From the NCBI RefSeq assembly GCF_006874705.1, contig NZ_CP035382.1, forward strand, positions 2,294,001 to 2,358,000: DNA of 64,000 nucleotides, read 5' to 3'. Position numbers and translations under genes: made by a program. Of this stretch, positions 45,520-53,188 are shown one piece after another. The notes beneath the pieces were generated by a model, which ran no database searches, was not told where the DNA came from, and saw only the letters and a list, made by a program, of their open reading frames with translations. Position 1 is the first letter of the stretch, and the number at the start of each line of letters is the position of its first letter. Source of the stretch: Leclercia adecarboxylata (GTDB lineage: Bacteria > Pseudomonadota > Gammaproteobacteria > Enterobacterales > Enterobacteriaceae).

Positions 45520-45984
45520 TCAACGCAAATGATGCACCACCTGATTACTGCTGCCGCGCCAGATAAGCATCGGATCTTTCAGATCCTGCACAAACTTGCC
45601 GTCGATCAGCACGTTGATCAGGTCCACCACCTGCATCTGGTCATCGTTTAATTCATCCAGCTTATAGCCGGTCCAGACCCAGATATCTTTGCCTGCGCAC
45701 TCGGCGCGAATGCGCTGCACCAGCCGCAAAATATCCGGCACGTTCTGTGGATGCAGGGGATCGCCGCCGGAGAGGGAGATCCCCTGGCGTTTGATGCGTG
45801 TGTCGTTGAGATCGTCGATGATCCGCTGTTCCATATCTGCGGTGAACGGCATTCCGGAGTTCAGCCGCCAGGTGCTTTTGTTGTAGCAGCCGGGGCATTC
45901 GTGGATGCAGCCGGAGACAAACAGGGTGCAGCGGGTGCCGGGACCATTGACGATGTCGACCGGGTAGTATTGATGGATGTTCAT
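45520..45984 (-). CDS. nrdG: anaerobic ribonucleotide reductase-activating protein NrdG
   Basis: A 154-residue radical-SAM enzyme that installs the glycyl radical on NrdD. The iron-sulfur cluster motif CxxxCxxC is present as SGCIHECPGC, preceded by NGPGTRCTLFVSG, and the SAM-binding ISLSGGDPLHPQNV follows. Start and length match E. coli. A weak GGTTACACG region precedes the ATG. It is 106 bp downstream of nrdD in the same operon, with a REP pair in between. It ends 2 bp from the convergent activator gene with no terminator. Confidence 0.96.
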   Translation of the reverse strand: MNIHQYYPVDIVNGPGTRCTLFVSGCIHECPGCYNKSTWRLNSGMPFTADMEQRIIDDLNDTRIKRQGISLSGGDPLHPQNVPDILRLVQRIRAECAGKDIWVWTGYKLDELNDDQMQVVDLINVLIDGKFVQDLKDPMLIWRGSSNQVVHHLR

Positions 45985-45997
45985 AGCGTGTAACCAC

Positions 45998-46074
45998 GCC
46001 GGGTGTCGAGTAGCGATCCCGGCCTACAATGAGAGTGCGGTCCGTAGGCCCGGTAAGCGCAGCGCCACCGGGCA
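45998..46074. repeat. REP pair between nrdD and nrdG
   Basis: Two REP palindromes in opposite orientation (about 45998-46027 and 46044-46074) lie inside the nrdDG operon. They probably stabilise the nrdD part of the mRNA and lower nrdG expression. Confidence 0.85.
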
Positions 46075-46090
46075 TCAATGTGGCAGAGGA

Positions 46091-48229
46091 TTAACCGATC
46101 TGCCCATTCCCCAGATGCTTCACGCGGCGCTTCACCTCTTCCTGCTTGCCGGCGTTGAACGGACGTGCATCCGGGCTACCGAGGTAACCGCATACGCGGC
46201 GGGTCACGGAGACGCGGGCGGCGTCGTGGTTACCGCATTTCGGGCAGGTGAAGCCTTTGCTGGTACATTCGAACTCGCCGGTAAAGCCGCATTCGTAGCA
46301 CTCGTCGATCGGCGTGTTGGTGCCGTAATAGGGCACGTGCTGATAGCTGTAATCCCACACGTCTTCCAGCGCCTTCAGGTTGTGCTGAATGTTCGGGTAC
46401 TCGCCGTAACAGATAAAACCGCCGCTCGCCACCGGTGGGTAGGCCGCTTCAAAGTCGATCTTGTCATACGGGTTCACCTTCTTCTCCACGTCGAGGTGGA
46501 AGCTGTTGGTGTAGTAGCCCTTATCGGTGACACCCTCCACCACGCCAAACTCGGCGGTATCCAGGCGGCAGAAGCGGTCGCACAGGTTTTCGCTCGGGGT
46601 GCTGTAGAGGCTGAAGCCGTAGCCGGTTTCATCTTTCCACTTATCTACCGCGTCGCGCAGATGCTGCACGATAGCGATACCTTTCGCCCGCAGGGCTTCG
46701 CTGTCATAGACGTGTTGGTCGCCAAACAGGGCGTTAATGGTTTCGTGGATCCCGATATAGCCCAGCGAAATAGACGCACGACCGTTTTTGAAGATCTCAG
46801 ACACGTCATCGTCAGCCTTCAGGCGCACCCCGCAGGCCCCTTCCATATAGAGGATCGGCGCGACACGCGCTTTGACCCCTTCCAGACGGGCGATACGGGT
46901 CATCAGCGCCTTACGCGCCAGCAGCAGGCGCTCGTCCAGCAGCGTCCAGAAGGCGGCCTCGTTGCCTCTGGCTTCCAGCGCGATGCGCGGCAGATTCAGG
47001 CTGATCACGCCCAGGTTGTTGCGCCCGTCGTGGATCTGCTCGCCGTTTTCATCTTCGTACACGCCGAGGAAGCTGCGGCAACCCATCGGGGTTTTGAACG
47101 AGCCGGTGACTTTCACCACCTGGTCATAGTTCAGAATGTCCGGATACATGCGCTTGCTCGCGCACTCCAGCGCCAGCTGTTTGATGTCGTAGTTGGCATC
47201 GCCAAACTTGTGGTTCAGGCCATCGCGGATGGCGAACACCAGTTTCGGGAACACCGCGGTTTTACGGTTTTTGCCCAGACCGGAAATACGGTTGCGCAGA
47301 ATGGACTGCTGGATCAGGCGCGATTCCCAGCTGGTGCCCAGACCAAAGCCGAAGGTGACGAACGGCGTCTGACCGTTGGCGGTGTGCAGGGTGTTCACTT
47401 CATATTCCAGCGACTGGAAGGCGTCGTAGCACTCTTTCTCGGTGCGGGAGCGGGCATAACCTTCCGCATCCGGGATCTGCCACTCTTCCGCCACTTGGCG
47501 ATGCTTGGCATAGCTGGCGGCGACAAACGGGGCCAGCACTTCGTCGATGCGGTTGATGGTGGTGCCGCCGTAGATATGGCTGGCGACCTGGGCGATGATC
47601 TGCGCGGTCACCGCGGTGGCGGTGGAGATTGATTTTGGCGGCTCAATCTCGGCGTTGCCCATCTTGAAGCCCTGGGTCAGCATGCCTTTCAGGTCGATGA
47701 GCATGCAGTTGAACATCGGGAAGAACGGCGAGTAGTCGAGATCGTGATAGTGAATATCCCCGCGCTCGTGGGCCTGCACCACGTCGCGCGGCAGCAGGTG
47801 CTGACGGGCGTAGTGCTTGGCGACGATACCGGCCAGCAGGTCGCGCTGGGTGGGGATCACTTTGCTGTCTTTATTGGCGTTTTCGTTGAGCAGCGCAGAG
47901 TTGGTCTGCTCGACCAGGCCACGGATCTCCTGGTTCAGACGACCGCGTTTTTCACGTTCGATATCCCGATCGTGACGGTATTCAATATAGGCGCGCGCCA
48001 GCTGCTTATACGGGCCCGACATCAGCTGGTTTTCCACCGCGGTCTGGATCTCGTTGATGTCGACCTTGCTGCGGTCCTTCATCTGATTGCTGACGACTTC
48101 TGCGACGGTGGCGCAGTAATCTGCGTCATCGACTCCCGCTGCTTTAGCTGCACGCAGAATCGCTTCCTGGATGCGCTCTGATTTGAAAGGCACGTTACAG
48201 CCATCTCGTTTCATCACATGCGGTGTCAT
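46091..48229 (-). CDS. nrdD: anaerobic ribonucleoside-triphosphate reductase NrdD
   Basis: A 712-residue class III ribonucleotide reductase that makes dNTPs without oxygen. The N-terminal ATP-cone (about 3-95) is followed by the ten-stranded barrel with LEYEVNTLHTANGQTPFVTFGFG and the C-terminal zinc site ECYECGFTGEFECTSKGFTCPKCGNHD. The glycyl radical glycine is in RRVCGYLGSPDARPFN. The start at 48229 follows AAAGGAGT and matches E. coli; a GTG two codons upstream is less likely. Upstream lie an FNR-like site and two DnaA boxes. Very secure. Confidence 0.97.
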   Translation of the reverse strand: MTPHVMKRDGCNVPFKSERIQEAILRAAKAAGVDDADYCATVAEVVSNQMKDRSKVDINEIQTAVENQLMSGPYKQLARAYIEYRHDRDIEREKRGRLNQEIRGLVEQTNSALLNENANKDSKVIPTQRDLLAGIVAKHYARQHLLPRDVVQAHERGDIHYHDLDYSPFFPMFNCMLIDLKGMLTQGFKMGNAEIEPPKSISTATAVTAQIIAQVASHIYGGTTINRIDEVLAPFVAASYAKHRQVAEEWQIPDAEGYARSRTEKECYDAFQSLEYEVNTLHTANGQTPFVTFGFGLGTSWESRLIQQSILRNRISGLGKNRKTAVFPKLVFAIRDGLNHKFGDANYDIKQLALECASKRMYPDILNYDQVVKVTGSFKTPMGCRSFLGVYEDENGEQIHDGRNNLGVISLNLPRIALEARGNEAAFWTLLDERLLLARKALMTRIARLEGVKARVAPILYMEGACGVRLKADDDVSEIFKNGRASISLGYIGIHETINALFGDQHVYDSEALRAKGIAIVQHLRDAVDKWKDETGYGFSLYSTPSENLCDRFCRLDTAEFGVVEGVTDKGYYTNSFHLDVEKKVNPYDKIDFEAAYPPVASGGFICYGEYPNIQHNLKALEDVWDYSYQHVPYYGTNTPIDECYECGFTGEFECTSKGFTCPKCGNHDAARVSVTRRVCGYLGSPDARPFNAGKQEEVKRRVKHLGNGQIG

Positions 48230-48250
48230 GACCACTCCTTTAGAAACAGG

Positions 48251-48337
48251 TTATCCACAGAGAAGAGGAAAGTGGGTTTTTGGCATAACAACAGTCAGCC
48301 CAGCCACTTCCCGGGTTACCAACACATGTTATCCACA
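48251..48337 (+). promoter_or_regulatory. two perfect DnaA boxes in the nrdD leader
   Basis: TTATCCACA occurs at 48251-48259 and again at 48329-48337, same orientation, 78 bp apart. Both are perfect high-affinity DnaA boxes and lie 22-108 bp upstream of the nrdD ATG. Confidence 0.7.
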
Positions 48338-48429
48338 ATTCCGGCCAGCGTTGACGCCGTCTTATTGTTGAAATTGTAGACGTTAAATACAAGATGTTGG
48401 GTCGGCGTGCATTCTAAGCGCTACATATA

Positions 48430-48443
48430 GTGATTTGCATCAA
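48430..48443. promoter_or_regulatory. FNR-like site upstream of nrdD
   Basis: GTGATTTGCATCAA matches the FNR pattern TTGAT-N4-ATCAA at 9 of 10 positions, about 200 bp upstream of the nrdD ATG. Anaerobic induction of nrdDG by FNR is known in E. coli. Confidence 0.62.
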
Positions 48444-48567
48444 ACAAGTTTGCGATTTATTTGATTCAGAACAAGGTATCCAGGGAAGAGTACAGCGGGT
48501 GGGCGATTGAGGAATTGTAAAGACAACAGTTCAGTAATTGTATAATTAATAAACAAAATTAATCCGC

Positions 48568-48597
48568 ATGCCGGGCAGCCCTCGAGCCGCCCGGCAT
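48568..48597 (-). repeat. inverted repeat at the treC 3' end
   Basis: ATGCCGGGC and GCCCGGCAT form 9-bp perfect arms with a 12-nt loop, 5 bp after the treC stop. A probable 3' end structure; the T-run after it on the minus strand is weak. Confidence 0.6.
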
Positions 48598-48602
48598 GAC
48601 CG

Positions 48603-50258
48603 TTAAGACTGTAGCCACCATACCGCTTCAAACGGACGCAGGGTCATGGCGCCAGGCTGCGGCGAGACTTCAGGATAGTTGCTCATCACCACCTCCCAGT
48701 CGCCCTCAACCGCCTGCGGCTGCCACGGCTGGCACTCGCGGCTCAGGCTGGCGATCGCCATCAGCGTCTGGCCCTGCCACTGGCGGCGATAGCACCACAG
48801 GAATGGGTGATCCGGGAGCAGATCCTGATAATCCCCCCAGGTGAGCACCGGCAGGGTTTTACGCAGCTGGATCAACCTCTGGTAGGCGTAAAACACCGAG
48901 TCGGGATCGGCCAGCGCCGCCTCGACGTTGATCGTTTCCGCGTTATTACCCTGGGCGATCCACGGCTCGCCGGTGGTAAACCCGCCATTGGCTGAGGCAT
49001 CCCACTGCATCGGCGTGCGGCTGTTATCGCGGGATTTGCTCGCGAGGATCGCCAGCAGCTCGTCGGCGTCCCGTCCCTGGGCGCGCAGCCCGGCGAACAT
49101 GTTGTGGCTCTCCACGTCGCGGTAGTCGGTGATGCGGGTGAAGTGCGGGTTGGTCATGCCAATCTCTTCGCCCTGATAGACGTAAGGGGTGCCCTGCATC
49201 CCGTGCAGCACCATCGCCAGCATCTTCGCCGCCGGGACGCGATACTCTCCCTCATCGCCAAAGCGTGAGACGATGCGCGGCTGGTCGTGGTTACACCAGA
49301 ACAGTGCGTTCCACGCCCGGTTGTGCATCCCCTGCTGCCAGTGGCTGAACAGGGCTTTCAGCGCCACGAAATCCGGTTTCGCCAGCGTCCACTTCTCGCC
49401 GTTGGGATAATCCACCTTCAGATGGTGGAAGTTAAAGGTCATCGACAGTTCCCGCCCGTCGAGCGCGGCGTACTGCTGGCAGTGCTCCAGGCGGGTGGAG
49501 GACATTTCGCCCACCGTCATCATGTTGCGCGGGGTAAAGACGTCCCGGCTCATCTCCTGCAGATAGTCGTGAATGCGCGGCCCGTCGGTATAGAAGCGGC
49601 GGCCATCGCCGATCGTATCGTCGGGGAAATCCTGGTCTTTCGATACCAGGTTAATCACGTCGAGACGCAGGCCGTCCACGCCGCGATCGGCCCAGAACTC
49701 GCACACTTTTTTCAGCTCGGCGCGCACCTGCGGGTTTTCCCAGTTGAGATCCGCCTGCTCGGGGGCAAACAGGTGCAGATAGTACTGCTCGCTTTCGGCA
49801 TGCCAGCGCCAGGCGTTGCCGCCGAACTTGGAGCGCCAGTTGTTGGGCAGCTGCTCCGGGGTGCCGTCGCGCCAGATGTAGAACTCGCGGTACGGGCTCT
49901 CTTTATTGAGCGACTCGCGGAACCACGCGTGCTGGGTGGAGGTGTGGTTAAACACCATATCCAGTACGATGCGGATCCCGCGTTGATGGGCTGCGGCCAC
50001 CAGCGCGTCGAAATCATCCAGCGTACCGTAGGCCGGATCGATGCTGACGTAGTTTGCCACGTCGTAGCCGTTATCCACCTGCGGAGAGATATAGAACGGT
50101 GTCAGCCAGATAGCGTCGATGCCGAGGGTTTTGAGGTAGTCGAGACGCGAGGTCACGCCGCGCAAATCCCCGGTGCCGCGCCCGGTCGTATCCTGGAAGC
50201 TCTTGGGGTAGATCTGATAGATGACGCCGTTTTGCCACCAGTGAGGAAGGGTATTCAT
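48603..50258 (-). CDS. treC: trehalose-6-phosphate hydrolase TreC
   Basis: A 551-residue GH13 enzyme that splits trehalose 6-phosphate into glucose and glucose 6-phosphate. Conserved GH13 regions are present: DMVFNHTSTQHAWF, GVDGLRLDVINLVSKD (nucleophile aspartate), MTVGEMSS (acid/base glutamate) and WCNHDQPRIVSRFG. The start at 50258 follows CAGGAACGCACT and aligns with E. coli TreC; five extra upstream codons are not needed. It is cytosolic and lies 48 bp downstream of treB in the treBC operon, with a short hairpin between. Confidence 0.97.
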   Translation of the reverse strand: MNTLPHWWQNGVIYQIYPKSFQDTTGRGTGDLRGVTSRLDYLKTLGIDAIWLTPFYISPQVDNGYDVANYVSIDPAYGTLDDFDALVAAAHQRGIRIVLDMVFNHTSTQHAWFRESLNKESPYREFYIWRDGTPEQLPNNWRSKFGGNAWRWHAESEQYYLHLFAPEQADLNWENPQVRAELKKVCEFWADRGVDGLRLDVINLVSKDQDFPDDTIGDGRRFYTDGPRIHDYLQEMSRDVFTPRNMMTVGEMSSTRLEHCQQYAALDGRELSMTFNFHHLKVDYPNGEKWTLAKPDFVALKALFSHWQQGMHNRAWNALFWCNHDQPRIVSRFGDEGEYRVPAAKMLAMVLHGMQGTPYVYQGEEIGMTNPHFTRITDYRDVESHNMFAGLRAQGRDADELLAILASKSRDNSRTPMQWDASANGGFTTGEPWIAQGNNAETINVEAALADPDSVFYAYQRLIQLRKTLPVLTWGDYQDLLPDHPFLWCYRRQWQGQTLMAIASLSRECQPWQPQAVEGDWEVVMSNYPEVSPQPGAMTLRPFEAVWWLQS

Positions 50259-50280
50259 AGTGCGTTCCTGCAAATGCGAA

Positions 50281-50298
50281 GGGGCGCAACTGCGCCCC
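50281..50298 (-). repeat. intercistronic hairpin in treBC
   Basis: GGGGCGCA/TGCGCCCC with a two-base loop lies between treB and treC. It resembles a terminator stem without a T-run, so it may stabilise treB mRNA or cause partial attenuation of treC. Confidence 0.65.
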
Positions 50299-50306
50299 GA
50301 AAGAGA

Positions 50307-51728
50307 TTAAACAATCTGCAACGCGCCCTGACGGAACTTGCGCTGATAGATAACGGTGGTCAGCAACATCGGGACGATAATCGCCACGGCCATCGCCAGG
50401 GAGAAGACCTGCCAGTAGCTCGTCTGGATAGAGAGGATGCCCGGCAGACCGCCGACGCCGATGCCGTTAGCCATCACGCCGTTCAGCCCGCACAGCAGGC
50501 CCGCCAGCCCGGAGCCGATCATCGCGCACAGCATCGGGAAGCGGTATTTCAGGTTGATGCCGTACATCGCCGGTTCGGTGACCCCGAGGTAGGCGGAGAT
50601 CGCTGCCGGCACCGAGATTTCACGTTCGTTATGCTTACGGCTGACGATGATGATGCCGGTGACCGCCGAGGCCTGCGCAATGTTCGATAGGGCAATCAGC
50701 GGCCACACCGGGGTGCCGCCGAGGCTCTGGATCATCTGCATATCAATCGCCAGGGTGGTCTGATGCACGCCGGTGATCACCAGCGGGGCATACAGGAAGC
50801 CAAACAGCGCGGCGCCAATCGGGGCGAAGCTGCCGGTCATCAGGTGACGCACCGCATACGCCACGCCATCGCCAATCATGCGGCCGAACGGACCGATAAA
50901 GGCGTGGGCGAGGAACACCGCCAGGATCAGGGAGCAGACCGGCACCACCACCAGATAGAGATAATCCGGCACCATGCGCTTCAGGCGGGTCTCGATCATC
51001 CCCAGCGCCAGACCGGCCAGCAGGGCCGGGATCACCTGCGCCTGATAGCCCACTTTGGCGATGGTAAAGAGGCCGAAGTTCCACACCTCAGGCACCTGCT
51101 GCCCAAGTAAGTAAGCGTTCATTAACTGTGGAGAGACCAGCGTCACGCCCAGCACGATACCCAGAATCGGCGTGCCGCCCATTTTGCGCACCGCCGACCA
51201 GCAGATCCCCACCGGCAGATAGAAGAAGATCGCCTCGCCAATCAGCCACAGGAAGTCATAGATGCTCTGCAGAGCCGGGTACATCTGGGCGAGGGTCTTG
51301 CCGTCGCTCATCGGCACATCGCCAATCAGGTTACGGAAGCCGAGGATCAGGCCCCCGCTGATCAGCGCCGGCAGCAGCGGGAAGAAAATCTCTGCGAAAT
51401 GTGAAATGAGCTGTTCATGCCACTTCATGTTCTGGCGCGCGGCCTTTTTGGCCTGCTCTTTATCCGCCGATGAATGACCGGTGGTCGCCAGCAGCGCCTT
51501 GTAGTAGTCGCCCACCTCGGTGCCGATCACCACCTGGAACTGCCCGGCGTTGGTGAAGCAGCCTTTCACCATCGACAGCTCTTCGATGGCTTTGGGGTTA
51601 GCTTTGGCCGGATCGTTTAACACAAAACGCAGGCGGGTAATGCAGTGGCTGACCGTGGCGATGTTGTCACGTCCGCCAACCAGCACGATCAGCTGGTCGA
51701 TATCCGTTTGTTTTACTTTGCTCATCAT
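50307..51728 (-). CDS. treB: PTS trehalose-specific EIIBC component TreB
   Basis: A 473-residue PTS permease that imports trehalose as trehalose 6-phosphate. The EIIB domain (about 1-90) has the phosphorylation cysteine in VSHCITRLRFVL. The EIIC domain (about 105-460) has about ten helices with KWHEQLISHFAEIFFPLLPALISGG and ITGVHQTTLAIDMQMI. As in E. coli there is no EIIA domain; glucose EIIA (Crr) serves. GAGGTTTC precedes the tandem ATGs; the first is used by analogy with E. coli. A TreR operator lies 72 bp upstream. Confidence 0.97.
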   Translation of the reverse strand: MMSKVKQTDIDQLIVLVGGRDNIATVSHCITRLRFVLNDPAKANPKAIEELSMVKGCFTNAGQFQVVIGTEVGDYYKALLATTGHSSADKEQAKKAARQNMKWHEQLISHFAEIFFPLLPALISGGLILGFRNLIGDVPMSDGKTLAQMYPALQSIYDFLWLIGEAIFFYLPVGICWSAVRKMGGTPILGIVLGVTLVSPQLMNAYLLGQQVPEVWNFGLFTIAKVGYQAQVIPALLAGLALGMIETRLKRMVPDYLYLVVVPVCSLILAVFLAHAFIGPFGRMIGDGVAYAVRHLMTGSFAPIGAALFGFLYAPLVITGVHQTTLAIDMQMIQSLGGTPVWPLIALSNIAQASAVTGIIIVSRKHNEREISVPAAISAYLGVTEPAMYGINLKYRFPMLCAMIGSGLAGLLCGLNGVMANGIGVGGLPGILSIQTSYWQVFSLAMAVAIIVPMLLTTVIYQRKFRQGALQIV

Positions 51729-51799
51729 GAAACCTCATGACAGATGGTAGGGGTTATGGACTGGTGGCAAGCCTACTCTTTCAGCGTAACGCGGAAAAT

Positions 51800-51811
51800 G
51801 GGAACGTTCCC
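51800..51811. promoter_or_regulatory. TreR operator
   Basis: GGGAACGTTCCC is a perfect 12-bp palindrome in the treR-treB gap, identical in core to the E. coli treBC operator. A TGTGA half-site resembling a CRP site lies about 20 bp further upstream on the treB strand. Confidence 0.85.
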
Positions 51812-51850
51812 GAAATCGGGCGAGGATCACAATAAAGCGTCTTTTGACGC

Positions 51851-52798
51851 TCAGGAGAGGGCGGCGGGAATGACGATCTGGCGCGGTTCGCTGCGGCCGT
51901 TGATCTGCTCAATCAGCTGCATAGCGGCCTGGCGGCCGGAGTCGGCGTAGCCGGGATCGACGGTAACGATCTCCGGATGGAGGAACTTCATCAGCGGCGT
52001 GTTGCCAACGCTCGCCAGCTGCAGGCTGTCGATGCGCTGTTCTTGTAAGTACTTACTAGCGCCCAGAGCCAGAGTATCCGTGGCGCAGACCAGCGCGGTA
52101 GTCTGCGGGGTCAGCACGTCAGCCACCTTCTCATAGCCCTGTTTTATCCCCAGACCGGGTAACGCGGCGACCGCAGGCAGGGCATGTTGTTTGCAGAATT
52201 CCAGGTAGGCATTATGGCGGCGCTGGCCGGTGGTGACGTCGCTGTGCGGCACGCCAAGATAGCTGATATGCCGGTGACCACCGTCGTACAGGCGCTGCAT
52301 CAGAACGTGAATTGCCCCTTCATCGTCATAGCACACCGAGGCGAAGCCGCGGGCATCCCGGGCCAGCATGACCAGAGACGATTGCCACGGGGTGAGCATC
52401 TGCTCGCTGAGGCCGGTAAAGCCAAACAGCACCACGCCGTCGATGTTGCGTCGCTTCAGCATCCCGAGGTGCTCCTCGACCATCTGCGGCGAAAACTGGC
52501 TCTCCATCATGATCGGATCGTAACCCTGTTCATAGAAGACGGGGAGCATGGTCTGTACCGCCAGGTTTTCCGACAGCGAATCCAGACGGGTGACGATGAT
52601 CGCCACCACTTTGTCGCTCTGCCCGCGCATGGCGCGCGCCGAGCGGGACGGAGAGAAGCCGTGCTGATTCATCACCGCCTCGACGCGTTCGCGGGTGCGC
52701 TCGCTGACACCACTTTCGTTGTTCAGCACCCGTGAGACGGTGGATTTACCCACGCCGCTCAGACGCGCAATGTCTTTAATGGTGAGGCGATTCTGCAT
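51851..52798 (-). CDS. treR: trehalose operon repressor TreR
   Basis: A 315-residue LacI-family repressor. The N-terminal HTH (RLTIKDIARLSGVGKSTVSRVLNNES) with hinge helix (PSRSARAMRG) is followed by a periplasmic-binding-protein-like effector domain (about 60-315). TreR binds trehalose 6-phosphate as inducer in E. coli. The start at 52798 gives the E. coli length; the frame stays open 22 codons upstream. It is co-directional with treBC and lies 122 bp upstream of treB, with its own promoter facing away from mgtA. The small hairpin AGCGTC/GACGCT at its stop is a weak terminator. Confidence 0.96.
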   Translation of the reverse strand: MQNRLTIKDIARLSGVGKSTVSRVLNNESGVSERTRERVEAVMNQHGFSPSRSARAMRGQSDKVVAIIVTRLDSLSENLAVQTMLPVFYEQGYDPIMMESQFSPQMVEEHLGMLKRRNIDGVVLFGFTGLSEQMLTPWQSSLVMLARDARGFASVCYDDEGAIHVLMQRLYDGGHRHISYLGVPHSDVTTGQRRHNAYLEFCKQHALPAVAALPGLGIKQGYEKVADVLTPQTTALVCATDTLALGASKYLQEQRIDSLQLASVGNTPLMKFLHPEIVTVDPGYADSGRQAAMQLIEQINGRSEPRQIVIPAALS

Positions 52799-52876
52799 GC
52801 TTTCATTCCTGTAACGCATTGATGAAATAATCAATAAGCCTAAATCGGGTGTCCGGTTCCGCAATGGGCAAAGTCT

Positions 52877-52911
52877 GGTTTACGTTTGGTTTAATGCCCG
52901 GCCGGTATCAT
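52877..52911 (+). promoter_or_regulatory. PhoP box and -10 of the mgtA promoter
   Basis: GGTTTA-N5-GGTTTA (52877-52893) is a perfect PhoP box. TATCAT at 52906-52911 follows exactly 12 bp later, the spacing of class I PhoP-activated promoters. PhoPQ induction under low magnesium is expected. Confidence 0.88.
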
Positions 52912-52917
52912 ACCGCC

Positions 52918-53188
52918 CGAATTGTCACGAACGGTATGGCTAAAACACTATACTGCGCGCCGACTTACCTTTTTTTACTTACCGGAGGCTGTATGGATCC
53001 CGATCCCACCCCTCTCCCGCGAGGGAGAACCCTTTCTTTCCGGTAAGCCTGTACTCACTGCCTTACCGGATGCGTAAGGCAGTAACGTTATTCAACGTTC
53101 CTGCATAACTGATACCGCCGCTCAGGCGTGGCTTTGTCACGTCTGAAGGCAAGACTGCGCCCGTTTTCACGGGTGCGGAGGACGTGTT
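52918..53188 (+). promoter_or_regulatory. mgtA 5' leader (Mg2+-responsive leader RNA)
   Basis: About 270 nt of leader separate the PhoP-controlled promoter from mgtA. It contains the MgtL leader peptide, a hairpin within that frame (CCTCTCCC/GGGAGA), and a strong stem ACTGCCTTAC/GTAAGGCAGT at 53057-53083 followed by further complementary segments. This is the layout of the Salmonella and E. coli mgtA leader, where Mg2+ and translation of MgtL control Rho-dependent termination. Confidence 0.8.
52993..53046 (+). CDS. mgtL: mgtA leader peptide MgtL
   Basis: A 17-residue frame, MDPDPTPLPRGRTLSFR, preceded by CCGGAGGCTGT. Salmonella MgtL begins MDPEPTPLPRWR, so the Asp/Glu-Pro-rich segment is conserved. 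Ribosome destabilisation at the acidic/proline codons under low Mg2+ or low proline lets transcription continue into mgtA. It is too short for ordinary gene finding but strongly supported by position and sequence. Confidence 0.9.
   Translation: MDPDPTPLPRGRTLSFR

Larger units (their letters stand above)
48230..48602. other. nrdD-treC intergenic region
   Basis: 373 bp between the co-directional treC and nrdD genes. It holds two DnaA boxes, an FNR-like site, an AT-rich stretch (about 48520-48565) and a palindrome just after treC. No gene is seen. A sequence resembling a NrdR box (TCACTATATGTAGCG on the minus strand, about 48419-48433) overlaps the FNR-like site. Confidence 0.5.

Noticed and set aside
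45977..47632. A 551-codon open frame antisense to nrdD
   Set aside because: It is a by-product of codon bias in nrdD, which is fully conserved; it has no ribosome-binding site and a low-complexity translation.
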